Positions 46,289-59,585 are shown, counted from the first letter of the stretch. The stretch: DNA of 64,000 bases from Halictus rubicundus (GCF_050948215.1 NC_135152.1:3816310-3880309); one strand, 5' to 3'. The notes: a model not told the origin generated them from the letters alone. Program-made: numbers and translations.

Positions 46289-46445
46289 GGTTAAACTTCA
46301 CCTTGGCAGCCCAAAAATTTGTAATTTTTTACTATATAGTCCTGCACACCTTGGCGAGAAAATGCCAAAAATGGAAGTTTTAAGGCGAGGAATTCATTGG
46401 TTGAAAAGTTATGCGTGTTGAAAGTTCAGCGATTTTAACATGTTC
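46289..46445 (+). repeat. Solo half of the 8-bp-TSD MITE family
   Basis: From GGTTAAACTTCACCTTGGCA through GCGAGAAAATGCCAAAAATG to AAAGTTATGCGTGTT, this closely follows the left arm of the 2124 element. No inverted partner is present nearby. Confidence 0.8.
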
Positions 46446-47804
46446 AGCGCGGAGCTTGTATACGAGAACATTTTTGAATTCGTTTAGCTTGGAGACATTG
46501 TAAAATTGTTGAAATTTAGAGGAGCGAATCGAATAGAAAAACAAGAAAGGATAGGAAAATCCTAGCAGAATTCCCGAACGAGAACGGTTCTCAGTCCCCC
46601 GGCTTCCGGTTTCACAAAGAAAAATGGATTCCGCCGAATTTTCTTTGCCGGGGGAGAAGATTTGCCGAAAAGTTCTGCGGGGAAAGTTTCAGACAGATTA
46701 GGAGCGGAATTCAAATTCCATCCGTGAACGAGACCAAAGGGACCGAGAGAAAAAAAAAGTGGACTCCGGCATCGGTCGACCGTGATAAGAACCGTAACTT
46801 CGTTTTCGAGGCGAGAGAGGGCAAAGTTCGCGTCCCAGGAACTCTTAACGGCGAGAGATCGGGGAGACACGTACCTTCGCGGTGCCCGTGATTGCGAGGG
46901 GTGGAAATTCGTTTTCACCCTCGAAAATGTTCTAGGAAAACTCCTACTCCATGTACGGTCTCATTGTCGGACTGTTAAGTCCACGATCGATGCAGCAAAA
47001 ATTGTTGATTAACGTAAAACTTAAAACAGTAAAATGACTAAAAGTATCGGAGGAAATTCATATATTATTTTCTGTATAGTAAAAGAATTAATGGAGGATA
47101 TCAATTACTTAGCTTCCTGTAATGGATAGGTGTAATGGCATTTTCTGAAAAGATTCTTGTATGTCACTATCACGTTATTAGCAAATTTGTTTATCAATTG
47201 ATCCAACGATGTGCATAGAGAATTATCGGTTGTGGTGCATCGGATGCAATTGGACAATGCAGTTTCTTGAAAAGAGCCTTTGCCGCGATGAGTCGATTTC
47301 GTGGCCGAAGCTGGACGACCATAGGACCAGGAGAAGAGAACACCGGAGCATGTTCCGGTAAGCGAATGACACGTGCGATCGCACACGGTTTTTTGCGAGC
47401 AATCCGGCGCGGAGCGGAACGGAGCGTATCCGGCAAGGGTTCGATGCTTAACAAGGGATAACCTCGTTAAGGACCACGGGACCGGCTTGTGTGTTTTACA
47501 AGTTAGGAATTACGTTGATTAGTAGCAAGTCGAACGTCCAACCAGCGCGAACGAGTGTCTCGCCACTTGAATCCCGATCCCCGAACCGATCCTTTCGCTT
47601 CTTCTTGCGATCCGTCCTCTACCAACCCTGAAGAACCCTCTCTAAAAACTCTTCTAAATTGTGTGGCTTCCGAATTGTTCCAGCAAGTTTTTCTACACAA
47701 AAACCCGGAAATGTCGAATTAATTACGTACATTAGTGAAAAAGAAATATTTGAAACTTAACCTTAAAACGAAATTCTACCTAGTTACAAGATAGTGTAAA
47801 ATAT
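46446..47804. other. No recognisable gene
   Basis: Frames at 46562-46918 and 47105-47461 (both strands) have no motif. No repeat partner was seen, apart from a short CTACNTAGTTACAAGATAGTGTAAAAT-like phrase at about 47777, loosely repeated at 48020. Confidence 0.4.
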
Positions 47805-47930
47805 GGCTAAACTTCACTTTGGCAACCCAGAAATTGTTAACTTTTTACTACATAATACTGTACATCTTGACGAGAGAATGGCAAAAATCGACGTTTCAAG
47901 GCGAGGAATTCACTGCTTTCAAAGTAATCA
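47805..47930 (+). repeat. Solo half of the 8-bp-TSD MITE family
   Basis: GGCTAAACTTCACTTTGGCA, then CTTGACGAGAGAATGGCAAA and AAGGCGAGGAATTCACTG match the left arm of the family. It is flanked by two loose copies of a TACAAGNTAGTGTAAAAT phrase. Confidence 0.8.
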
Positions 47931-48104
47931 ACGAAACCATTAATTAACAAATTAAGACCAATTAAATAGCAAATCATTGAAGAATTTTCTAGCATGTAAA
48001 CTTGATGGATTCGAAATTCAATTCTACATATTACAAGCTAGTGTAAAATGACTGTATTTTGAGCTTGACTGGAGGTCTCCCAATCAAATCGGAGCACAGA
48101 AATA

Positions 48105-49745
48105 CAGTGGCTCACGAAAGTATTCGAACGCTTACGTTTACAAATTTTAATGAATAAAATACGATGTACTAAACTAATCCGTATAGAACAATTTGGTATC
48201 TATCGTAAGGGAGAAGTCTCAAGATTATGACAGTAAAATTTCAAAAGGATTCAACAGCGTAGGCAGAAGTTACGATATATTTATTAGAAACACGCGTAAT
48301 AAGTGACTCACAAAAGTATTCGAACGCTACATATATTATTACATTATTTAATGTTAATATTTTGTTGGACCACCTTTAACAGTAACGATGTGTCTCAATC
48401 GACGTTCCATACTATAAACCAATGATTTTGTAAAAGTACACTCAATGGAATTCCATACTTCTATGATTTTTTGTTTCAATACCTCCTTTGAAGTTATTTG
48501 ATATTTATTCAATCTTTTTCCGATTTCAGCCCATAAATTTTCAATTGGATTTATGTCTGGCCTTTGAGGTGGAGTAGTTAACATATGTGGTGTGTTGTAT
48601 ATGATCCATTCTTTCACAATTCCTGTAGTATGCTTGGGATTGTTATTTTGTTGGAAGTGGAAGTCTTCCAATAATCCTAATTTACGGGCACTTTCTTTAA
48701 GGTTGTTCCTTAAAATATTTAAATACTTATATTTATCGAGTATTCCATCAATGAATACCAAATTTCCGGTGCCACTTGCTGCCATGCACCCCCACACCAT
48801 AACCGATCCACCTCCGTGTTTCTCTGTTTGGTGTAAATTTTTAATTTCCAATTCCGTATTTGGTTTTCTCCAAACATAATTTTGACCATCTGAGGCAAAG
48901 ATGTTAAATTTAGACTCATCCGAAAAGTTGACTTTATCCCAGAATAAAAGATCTTTATTAAGATATGCTTTTGCAAAAGCCAGTCTTTTTTTCGATTTAC
49001 CGCATTAATATATGGCTTCTTTCGTGGTACACTGCCATGAACATCATTATTTCGTAAGATTCGTCGACATAATTCGGGATGAACTTCTGTATGAAACATA
49101 TCAGCTACCATATTTGTGAGTTTAGGAGCGGATATAGTAGGATCTTTTTTTATTTCGCGAATGATAATTTTCTGTTCTCTTTCGGTTAATTTCTTTCGTC
49201 GACCTGGTCGAGGGTTGTTTGCAATTGTTCCTTCATTTTTTGATTTTTTAATAATATAATGTATTGTAGACTTACTTCTGTTTACAATTCCTGCAATCTC
49301 GTTATATGATTTTCCATCCTTATGCAATCGAAGTATCATTTCTCTTTCACACTTCTGTGTTTCTGACTTTTCAGTCTTCATTTTAACTACTACTGTGCAC
49401 AGTTCTACGTTGCTGTTACGGAAACGATGCCTTAACATCAACTGAACGTATCAATATTTTCATTTAGTAGTAATGTGTACATTCCTTTCTAAAAAAGATG
49501 AAAACATATCAATAGCGTTACAGCGATCGAATACTTTTGTGAGTCACTTATTACGCGTGTTTCTAATAAATGTATCATAACTTTTGCCTACGCTGTTGAA
49601 TACTTTTCAAATTTTACTGACACAATCTTGAGGCTTCCCCCTTACTACAGATACCAAATTGTTCTATACAGATTAGTTTAGTACATCTTATTTTATTCAT
49701 GAAAATTTGTAAACGTAAGCGTTCGAATACTTTCGTGAGCCACCG
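48105..49745 (-). mobile_element. Tc1-like DNA transposon with IR/DR ends, 1641 bp
   Basis: The ends CAGTGGCTCACGAAAG (left) and its reverse at 49745 form inverted repeats of about 230 bp, each with an outer and an inner copy of a CTCACGAAAGTATTCGAACGCT-type motif. The copies lie at 48111 and 48308 on the left and are mirrored at about 49523-49545 and 49720-49740 on the right. Both ends abut TA. It is a different family from the 33715 element, because the repeats differ in sequence although the layout is the same. The transposase on the minus strand is broken. Confidence 0.9.
48354..49384 (-). pseudogene. Tc1-like transposase with one frameshift and a changed catalytic Asp
   Basis: The minus-strand reading from about 49384 (MKTEKSETQKCERE) has an N-terminal HTH (YNEIAGIVNRSKSTIHYIIK), then GRRKKLTEREQK and a second HTH-like region (DPTISAPKLTNMV). 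A one-base shift in an A run near 48988 follows. After it the first catalytic Asp appears in NFSDESKFN, then GGGSVMVWGCM. The second-Asp region reads QQNNNPKHTT where QQDNDPKHT is usual, so the catalytic Asp is Asn. PDINPIENLW supplies the Glu, and the C-terminus ends GGPTKY at 48354. Both the shift and the substitution would inactivate the enzyme. Confidence 0.9.
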
Positions 49746-49747
49746 TA

Positions 49748-50833
49748 CGTACAACCATCTGTTTGAGTTCGCAAAGCGGAGGATTGACAGAAACAAGTAA
49801 GAATTGCACGTTTCGCGAGGCAGATCCTCGGAATAGGGACCGCAACAGTCTGCTCGTCTCAAATCCTATTCCCAGCCGCAAAAATGGCCAGCTCCGAGGT
49901 CCCCGTTTCGGCAAGACGCGTTACATTCTCTCGACTTAATGGAGAAGTTACCAACGGCTGGGTTTCTTGTACGGTGCGAGAAGAATTTGTAACGTTTTGG
50001 CAGGCTGCCACCTTGAAACTTTACCAGAAAGCTGTCAGGTCCGGTGTGATCTAGACTTAGCATAGTTCTATGACGTTGACTAGCGATCCCGTTCGGTATC
50101 GTTCGGCAGAGCAGAAGAACGAGGCACGAGGGTGATAAATTCGTGTGTGTAGCCCGCGACGACACGCAGCCGTTCGCGCAGAAAGAAATGTTTGGCCGCG
50201 GGTCTACGAGCGCGGGCGCACGTTTGTATCGGTTATGATATCTATTTGCGGAGACGGGAAGCATTACTCTCGCGACGCGAACTTTAAAGTTCAAAGTTTC
50301 GGGAACACCGACCTGACAAACGCCGGAGCAAGAGGAGACAAACGGCGCCGTGCATCTTCGCCGTCCTTCCGCTTTTAATTCCTTACCGCGTCGCACATGT
50401 TTCGCAGGCTGAACCCGCGAACATCGGACAGGTCCCGCGACCACGGGAAACTAACTTTCCATTGGTGATTTATTGCAATATTCATCTGACAATTAGGAAT
50501 TACTCCAAAGTTTCGTCTTCGAGATCTAGGATATTTTCGAATGATTTAAATTTGTTCCTCGAATTGCGGAGTCTGAAAGTCTAGCAGGAACGGAAACTGT
50601 GAATCGAAATGGTATCCTGGATTTCATGCGAATCACTCGAAGTTTTACGTATTTGCATATGTTATTGATTGTCTGCGCAAAAGTCCTCAATCTGCACTTT
50701 TCGTGAACACTGAGAATTTCTGACAAAAACATGTTGACAGGGGAAGCAGTGTCGCCAGATCAAGACTTGTTCCTCCACCCTATTTTCCCCTTCTACCGCG
50801 CTGTTGGGACGTGACGCGTTTCGTCTCTGTACT

Positions 50834-50836
<3 letters not shown>
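49748..50836. other. No recognisable gene
   Basis: A 192-codon minus-strand frame (49866-50444) crosses GC-rich DNA and has no recognisable domain. Other frames overlap it on the plus strand. Confidence 0.4.

Positions 50837-50900
<64 letters not shown>
50837..50900. repeat. (GA)n microsatellite
   Basis: About 64 bp of uninterrupted GA dinucleotides. Confidence 0.95.
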
Positions 50901-50904
<4 letters not shown>

Positions 50905-52510
50905 ACTTTTTCCCCTCGATTCGTGCTCCTTTCCCTCATCCGGTGACACTGAGGAGAAGGCTAGCAAGATCGAAAGAGTAAATAAGTACGAGCAAACGTG
51001 TTGATATACGGCCTACAGCTGAGCAACAGCCGACATCGTTCACAAGCAAAAAGGACACGCGTCTCTCGTGTCCCTCGCTGTAAGCGGGCAAGAACGATAG
51101 AAAGAAACATTCCGAGCGATTCGAGAACGGCAGACGATCTCGTTCGAGGGGCGTGTTGTTCCCTTTTTTTTTTTTTAATTCTTTTTATCCGGTTCGTAAA
51201 AAGTCGTCGGTGATTTCATTCCGGCACGCCATGCGTTCGGCAAACGGGGTCGTTGGAGAGAATCGCGTCTGATTCACGAGGACCATTAATTTAGAAGAAA
51301 CGAGGCTCGCCGCGTCACCGGACGAGGAACGGAACCGCGGATGTAGACACTCGACCGCTTAATCAGCTGCTGGATGCTTCTAGAACTGCCGCTCTGTTTC
51401 TTGAATAGCGTTGGTAAGACGAAAACAATTTATTGACGTTCTGAAATTCTTTCAATATCATGACCATTTTGCAAGGTTTTGCTATAAATAAAATCCATAG
51501 TCTGCAAATCAAAAGTTAACCAAAACCGACTGCACGTTGTAGGTCACATCATCGTCCACGAAACACCAGTTGATTTTTAATCGCGCGCAGCACCAGGGGT
51601 TTGTTTTCAATCGAGAAACAGCCCGTTCAAGGGGTTAATCGGTCTGACTCGGTGCCAATTAGCCCCGGTGCCACGGCGGCGTCGTTAGCTCTCGGCCTCA
51701 CCGACGCGACGCGGAACCGACGCCGACGCCGACGCCGACACCGACACCGACCGGAGGAGCTGAATTTCACGTCCCACGTGTTGAATCGTTGAGAACGCAC
51801 CTTTAGACCGTGCTGCATGGTTCGTCGGCCGGTCTCGCCGTGACGCGAACGGTGAAACGCGGTGGTAAGAGGAGGGGGCCCGAAGTCGCTTTACCAGGCA
51901 GGAAATTACACGTCCTTCCGTGCTATAAGTTCACCGAGAACGGGGAGGGTCGCGCGAGGCGTGCGCGGCGTGTCTGCCGTGCGGGCGTTTAGCATCTTGC
52001 TCCGGTATCCTTTCGCTCTGCGCCCGAGCCTAGCCGAGGCCTCGGGTCGGTATTAATTGCCATTCCGTGTCTTCGACGCGTAATTAATTGTCGAAATTTG
52101 TCATGCGCCAGGTATAATCGGGCCCGGCATGCACCGATTCCTCAATTTCCCCGGGAACCGGGCACCGCGCCGTTTTATCTTGCTCTCACGCGAACGCGAT
52201 GCCATCCCCTTGCACGACAGACCATCCCCGTTCTACTGGGTGTCCAGAGAAAATTCAGCAACGTTCAGACCACTCGTCGATTCGAGTAAACAATTTTACG
52301 GGAACCGTGGGTCCAGGAGAATTTGTTCCACGAATTTCAATGAGGGTCGTAGAGTGTTTAGATGAGCTCTCTGCATTACAAATTGTGGGAGAAGCATCAC
52401 CGAATTATATCTGTAATGATTAAACTCAGGATTCTATGCACCTTAATTTAAGCTCATTCCTCGTGGCACTGATATTACATAGATCGTGTAGGGCCACTAT
52501 TTTCTTGTTT
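50901..52510. other. No recognisable gene; includes a (GACGCC/GACACC) patch
   Basis: A hexamer-like run of CCGACG and CCGACA units lies at 51718-51750, and a T run at 51166-51176. Overlapping frames at 51601-52423 show no domain. Confidence 0.4.
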
Positions 52511-52623
52511 TTTAATCAGAAAAATGCCACGAATAAGTTGGTGGAAGTCCCATGAAAAAATCATGAAAAATAAAGAAGTTTTGTAATTTAATTAGTAGTG
52601 GTTCACACCGATATACCCGACCT
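52511..52623 (+). repeat. Third fragment of the duplicated-block repeat
   Basis: TTTAATCAGAAAAATGCCAC, then AAAGAAGTTTTGTAATTTAATTAGTAGTGG, in part, then CACCGATATACCCGACC match the middle of the blocks at 22464 and 38274. The match fades near 52623. The block is therefore a dispersed repeat family, not a single segmental duplication. Confidence 0.75.
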
Positions 52624-54740
52624 GGTACTGGATTACGCGGCATGTTTAGCAGCTCGAGCTTCTTGGCCCCTCTCGGGAGGCATGTCCTCCAGTGGAGGGG
52701 ATAGGCGAACTGACTAAGATCGTGCAGCTCCGTTTAGTTCCGTGCAGCTTAATTTTTCATTTTGTATCAAGATCCAGTAATAATAATACAGGAATGATTT
52801 CAGTCGTTTAATGGAACTCAAAGCAGCACTAAGACCACCTACAATTGTCTTCGTTTACGAATCGAACAGAAAATATATCGAGTCCTTTGGATCAATGACA
52901 CCTTAAGTATCCAACTATCAGTTTAACTAAAACAATTTAGCAATATTAGCATCGAATCAGCATCGAGGACAAATCTAACATTTCCCCATATATAAATTAT
53001 AGAACTATAAAACGATCTTGTGTCGCAGTCTATTCACCCTGTGATTAACAATGGACGTCGATCCGCATGGAAAATCGGCCACGAGTGACACGAGGGAAGT
53101 TGTGCGTCTCGACAGGAAACGGCGAGTCGGGTAACGAGCGGTACTGGGATTTTCCTCGGCAAGTTAGCATGAAAGAAGTAACCGGCTGCCTCCGGTGACA
53201 TTGTCGCGTCGGGGGATCTCGCTGGAAGCCCACCCCCTTCTGTTCGCGAGATTAATTATACCGGAAGCGAAGACTCCCTCTCGTGCGGTGCGCTGAACCG
53301 CGGCTACCTGAAATAATCTCGTTAACCGATCGTCGCTGCTGGTCGTTTCCGGTGGCACCACCAGCATCGAAACAACCTTTGTACGGCAAGATTATAGATC
53401 TTAGTCCCAAGATGCTGTATCGATTGGTGGTTTTTCAGCCGAATTTATAACTTGTTCGGTTGAAAAGCTGCAAAACAAAACTGAACTTAAAAGTTCTGGA
53501 GCGGCTGGAAAAATGAATTGAGATCGACAGAATGTTTTAGAATTTGTTCGAAGTTGAATTTAGGTGTTCATTTTTCTCTTTCCGGTACTATAGCAAAGAC
53601 AAATTTGCTTAAAATTGTAGAAAAACTCGCACTTGAAACAGTCTTATTGAGAACACCTGTTCAAAAAGTCGATAATCCAGTTCTCAGAAAAATATGTTTA
53701 GTATTTTAAAAAATTCTTGCCTGATTAATTCAACTGTATAAAGCAACTCTCTTCCGGAAGAAGAGGAGATCGTACAATTACAAATAATATTCACATCAAT
53801 TAAGACTGTCTCTGCATTTCACAGTTCCATTTTCATTCAATCTTCTGACAAATGAACTGTCCACCAATTTCTCTGTTAACCCCTTCGCATATAATATCGA
53901 AATAGATTCCTGATGAAGAATTCGAAGAACATTAACTAAACAGATATTTAACCATTAAAGAAAAGATAGATTTCCTCTGTTTTCTAGAAGTTCTTGCATG
54001 ATGCAGAAGCTGCAATCGGTGGAACTATAAAATAGCTGCAAAGGGTGAAATAAAGATTGTGGAGCATAGAATTCAGCAACGACCACCCGATTAATTGAAG
54101 GATCACTCGATCAGAACAGCCCCGTTTTCTTTCAATCCATCTGTGAATTTTTCAGCCCTCCTTTTCGAAAATCAGGAGCATGCTCGAGGAGGACGTACTC
54201 TACAGAATATTCGAGGAATAGGTAACGGTCTGCTGGGTCGTTGCACCTGGCCGCGACTTAAATAATGCACAGTCGAAACGAATTTATTGGGCTTCCGTGA
54301 ACGTGTGGTTCGGCGGCCGGGGCGCACTTTACCGCGAAAACCTCTCGAAATCACTCTGCAGTTCCGGAGGGGGAGGGCGATTTACGGCAGCGTTTATCCA
54401 TCCAGCGAAAAGTTATTAACCGTTTCTCAGATCGCTATCGACATGCAAAAGGCGTGAACCGGCTAGAGTAGGCTCGTCCCCAGCACAGCCTGGGCCGCGT
54501 GCTCCTCGTTTTTCTTTTCTCTGTCGTTTCGCGAGACCATCGCGCCACTGCGAAATTACAACAATTACCTCGCGGAGGGCCCCGGGTAATTTGTGACCCG
54601 CTCTCCGTAATGCTAGAACGCTTCCGAGAACCTGTCACGATATCCATAGATAAAACCCGACCGCTGAATATCATTTAAATTGCAAACGCCCGAGCCGGGT
54701 CGCTTCTGACCCGGTGAGCACCGGTTTAACCTGTACAGGT
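52624..54740. other. No recognisable gene over 2.1 kb
   Basis: Short frames only. The sequence from 53045 to 53360 and from 54170 to 54700 is GC-rich, and the rest is AT-rich. I see no repeats with partners. Confidence 0.45.
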
Positions 54741-55085
54741 TCGGCGCGATAACTTTGGTCTCGATCGGTATTTTTTAATGAAACAAATTTTGCTTTATTC
54801 CTCGCAGATTGTGTAATATAATCACGCGGATTTGAAATTTTTAGATCATCAGATTCGCTTAAAAAAATTGTTGAAGAACACCATTTTTTGACCGACCAGC
54901 GAGACTCGCATGGAGCATCATAAGTGAGTTTCGGTTGCTCTGAACACAGTCGCTATTTTTCCATGAAAAAAGTTTTGCTATATTCTTTACGGATCAAACA
55001 ATTTAACCGTTGTCATTTGAAATCGCTGTGTGTAATAGTTTCGTTGCAAAAAATTCTCAGAGAACACCATTTTTCCGATATCGGA
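54741..55085 (+). repeat. Degenerate two-copy direct repeat, period about 185 bp
   Basis: Both copies run from a TTTTTNATGAAA phrase (near 54773 and 54959) through a GCTWTATTC phrase to AGAACACCATTTTT (near 54876 and 55061). The copies differ at many positions. Confidence 0.6.
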
Positions 55086-57089
55086 AGATAAGCGGTTTTC
55101 ACGATCGTGGGTTTCTCTGCCAATAATAATAGTCAGAAACGCGATAGACGTGGCGCTAACAGCGACCCAATTACTCGGATAAAATCATCTTGAAATAACT
55201 CAACCTGCGGTGCCTTGGCTCGTCGTGACAATTTTAAGCCCGCCTTAAATATTCACCTGGCCGGCACCGCTCGGATATTACCGGCGTTAAATATTCCATT
55301 AGCATCCCTTTTTAAAAATCCTCGATTCCTCTTATGAACTCTATGGTTCACCTGTGTAGTTCGTTCACCGCGGTTTTAAATATAAGAACGGGAAGACTGT
55401 TAAGACGCTCTCTCGGCGTTCGGAAACAATCTCAACGAATTCGGATCCGGGCCAGCGGAACTGGAATCTCTCGGCGGCTTCGAAATAGCTTTCGACGGTG
55501 TGGCAACATCTGGTAATTAAATTCGCATTGTTCGTTTCGACCCCGCTATTTTAGAAACGCGCGGTGCAGCTGCACTTCGATGCGCTCCAGGCTGGAATAG
55601 CCTATCTATAAATTTCAAAAAATGGTTTATTGCTCGCAATATTTATGGCTTTGCCACAATAAAAACGTGCGCTTTTGGGACCTCATCGTTTGCAAAATTG
55701 CCCGACAACATGGAGATGCTGCTAGCGGTCCGGTTTTGTAACGTGAACTACGAATTAGGTGTACACATTAATTCTTAATAGATTTCGATGTTCATTAGAT
55801 AATTAGACTTTGATTTATATCCAAGGTTTTCACAGGTTATCTAGGTTCATCAGTCACATGTGAGATGTTGTAATGTAAAGTATGGTTAAAAGCCCTTTTA
55901 ATAGATACGACTTTACATAATCATGTGAGGTGTCAAATTTAATTTTAATTGCATGTCGACGATTTTAATCATCGATTCTGCTAACAAGAATATCCTACGT
56001 CGATGGGACGCCTGTGGTGGCATTAAATAACGATTGCGAATACCGAACTTTAATTATAATTGTCCACTATTCATTACTGTATTTGCAGTAGTCAAAAGTA
56101 GACATTTTTATCTAGCCTTTTTTTAGAATTAATTGTGTACTGCAATCTTAAACAATGAACAAAATGGACAGTGTATAGATCTGTTAGTGTGTTAGAAAAG
56201 TGTCTGGTTAGTTCAGTCGAAATATATTGCCGAAATACATACGCGTTTCAATAGTTAAAACGACGTGGATCGCTATCTCACGCATTCGGAACACAATTTC
56301 TAACGGTCTCGTATTTGGAATGACCTCTCGAACCAGAAAGCTCGCAGAGTATCGATCGACGAGCAAACGACGATCCATCGAGAGCGAAAGGATATTCGAT
56401 CCGGGGCTCGACAAGGTGTACGATGATTTTTATGGGCGCGGGCTGCCCGCGAGGATAACAAGGCCGCCAGAAAACCAACGGAACCGAGCGAAATGTCAAT
56501 AGCAGAGATAGCCGTCTCACCTTCGTCGCGTGCTAACCACGGGAAAACGTAATTGAATATCGGGGGATGGTGTTCCCGCCGCTCGATTATTAACGCTAAT
56601 GATTTTAGAACTCCGTGGCTGATTTAGTGGCCGTTTCGCCATTCCACCGACTTTCGTTCGCCGGAGCCTTTCATCGCGTGCCGATCAGGTTTCACTGCTT
56701 TCGAGATCGAGTGTTGCTCGCATCGATTTTCTCGTGAATCTACAGCGGCCATACATTTTTCAACATGGCAGAACTTTTTCTGTCTCCAGTATTTGTGCAT
56801 CCTTTAATTCTGTATTAGTTAAGAGAGTTTTTCAAAGTCAATATAAATTTATATGACTCACCATTTCACTAAAGAAATTTTCTAGACTTTTTGAAACTCT
56901 AGAACAGTGAAGAAATTCGTCGCGAACGAGTCGGGTTGCCCACGAAAGGTTAAGTGGTGGAACAAGAAATTGCCTCAAGTAACGCAATCTATTTTTGTTA
57001 TTTATTACTTAAAAGAAAATAATGTATTTTTCCAAATTTATTTCGGTGGAAACGAAACAAAGTTTTAATTTTCAAAATGAAGAAGTAGC
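55086..57089. other. No recognisable gene over 2 kb
   Basis: Short overlapping frames only (for example 56208-56520). The AT-rich part from 55740 to 56200 lacks structure that I can name. Confidence 0.45.
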
Positions 57090-57530
57090 TCCCCAAATCA
57101 TTAAACTCACACCATGAAAATTTCTACTTAATCTTGGGTCATTGTTTTGATGGAGATCATGCCAATGTCAGGAACATCCGTCTGGACCATCTAAATTGAA
57201 CTTTTGCTCATCGGAAAAAATGACTCTAGTCCGTTCGTTGGTCCAATACGTTTGATTTTTTCCAAATTGTAGCCGAGTAGCTTTATGATGTTTCTATAAC
57301 ATCCATGTCATTTGGAGTTTTTTAAAAACAACGTTTGGTGCGTTGTGCAAAATTTGTTGCACACGTCTCGCAGTTATTGGCAATTCCAATTTACTAACGA
57401 TTTCACATGCAACCAATTTGTTTCTTGTCTCTTCAACCATGATTGTGTTTTGTTCTCGTTTTGTTATTTTCGTATTGCCTTCTGTAGCATATTTTTCCCG
57501 TAATTTTCTCCAAGTTTCAAACATTTTTAC
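57090..57530 (-). pseudogene. Tc1/mariner-superfamily transposase fragment, third family
   Basis: The minus strand reads an N-terminal part (residues such as TKREQNTIMVEETRNK and SKLELPITARRVQQIL). After a break it continues with KNQTYWTNERTRVIFSDEQKFNLDGPDG and later LMIWGA. VIFSDEQKFNLDGPDG contains the first catalytic Asp and is a hallmark of Tc3-like or related transposases. The later part with the remaining acidic residues is missing. I could not find terminal repeats, so the element's limits are unknown. Confidence 0.8.
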
Positions 57531-59585
57531 ACTACGGACACGGAACGTTTAATTTCCACTCTAATCTTTCGATTCCCCCTTTTTTAAAGTTATAAGCACT
57601 GACTTTTCAGCTTCATTTAAACATTTTCCTTTCACATCAAATAAAAAGTATGACTTCATTAGAAATACGGGACAACAATACCTTTATGATCACTCTATAA
57701 ATCAAACACTTATAATATCGTACAATGTCCAAAGACGCTATTTAAATCGAAGCAAAAATAAACAGACACAATGGCGCCATGAATAAAACGCGAACTATAT
57801 AGCATACATAGAAACTAAGAAACTGTCTCCGTGTAATACACAAGCAGCATAACAATACCAACGTCGTCCCCGATCGCATTCTAGCAGGTGTCCAAGTGAT
57901 AAACAGCCGGGGGGAGGGGGGCTCCATCACCGTAGCACTCGAGAATTCGAAACGCCGCCGAGAGTAAATAATAACTAATGCGAGTAATAAATCTGGCGGC
58001 CGTGTTCGTCGGAAAGGGCTGATTTATGGCGCCCTCAAGTGTCCATCGGTTTTCCCCTCGGCCAGCCCCGTGATCGTCGAACGACCGAGCTCCTCTCACA
58101 GATTAGGGAGCGCAGATAATTGTGATTAATAAGGAGCGGCGCGGGTTCCCACGACCGGTTCTTAACCACGATATTTTACCGAGGGATACAGGACAAATAC
58201 TGGAACGCTGCGCTGCACCGCGGGTCTCTGAGTTATATCGGTGCATCTGTTCCTGCATCTCTTTCCCGGGCAGTTTACAACGGCGCCCGTTATCGTACAC
58301 GGGGCCGATACACGTACACACCTATCTACAGAAGACCGTAAACTCGGTAACCAGCGACGGAATCGAGCACGCCCACGATTCTCGCTTGTAATCGAGACCC
58401 CCTCTAAGCCCGGCCCGGCCCGGCCCGGCCTGGTCCGTGTATGCCTCGATCGATGGAAATTAGGATGTTCGAATCAGTTAACGATACTGCGAGCATTGGC
58501 TACACGGGATTTCTACGGTATCGCTCGACTGAGAGCTGCCCCGCGTCTTTGGTTAATTTACTGGGCTTGCGGAATCCCTCTAAACAATGTACATTTAACA
58601 TGTACTGTAATGCAGACAAGCAAATTTCTATATAAGAATAAAATTCTTTAGCAATTTTTGAAATAGCGTCCCACGTTTACAAAATGCCAGAGAAACATCT
58701 AATTCGCACCGTGACGAAGAAAAGCTCTCCGAATTGAATCCTAACACGGCCGGTATAATGTTCGTTTCACGAGAGGTTTAAAACCCCGTCGCGTTCGATA
58801 ATCGCGGGAGGAGGGAGGGGGGGGCCGCTCTGGAAGGGTGACACGTCGCGCCGGAAGCGCGGTGGTTATCGTTTAATCGAAACGTACACGTTTTTTCGTT
58901 TAATTGCCGCGGTAGCCGGGAGGTGAAAGGCTGGCCTCGCATTGTTGGGTGAGGCCACCGGTGGAACGAGAGGAATGATTTATTATGTTCCGCGGGCACG
59001 ACGCCGCCACCCCCTCCCCCCTCCCCGTAGGATCTGCGACTGCGCGGGATCGTGGCGCGCGAAGTGGAAAAATAATTTTTGCAAAAATGGAATTCTGTCG
59101 GTGGCCGGACGTTGACGAGCGTCGCCCCGCGCGTTGCTTGTACGTGCGCCCGCTGAAAATACATAAGGCGGGGAATAATTGTGATTCGTTGTACGGCCTG
59201 CTCGCCGAATGAAATTCTGCGGTCGAAATAAAATTGCAACGTCGCTCGGCGCTCGTGCCAAAAGCCCGCCGACCGAGCCCGAGCCCGAGCCCGCCTCGTG
59301 ATTTAATTATTGCGTTGCCCACGCCATTCCGATGCAGACGGACAAACGGCCCGGCCCGGTCCGGCCCGATAATGCCACCCGCGGTTGTTGATCAGCACAT
59401 TTTTCCTGGTACCGGGGCACAAGGACCACATACTTGACCGAAAACACGGTTGTCACATGGTGGATGTGTTTTATACATTTTCTTCCTCGTGATTTGCCAG
59501 AGGCTGACGTCACACACCATCTATGCATCAATTTATACATCCCTGTGATAATTTAAACGTCACATTCACAATCCTTAGCACATTA
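57531..59585. other. No recognisable gene; short CCCGG and GAGCCC runs
   Basis: A (CCCGG)n-like run lies at 58408-58430 and a (GAGCCC)n run near 59275-59292. Overlapping frames at 58778-59322 on the minus strand have no domain. Confidence 0.45.

Noticed and set aside
49866..50444. 192-codon minus-strand frame as a gene
   Set aside because: No recognisable motif, and it competes with opposite-strand frames in CpG-rich DNA, where stop codons are rare.
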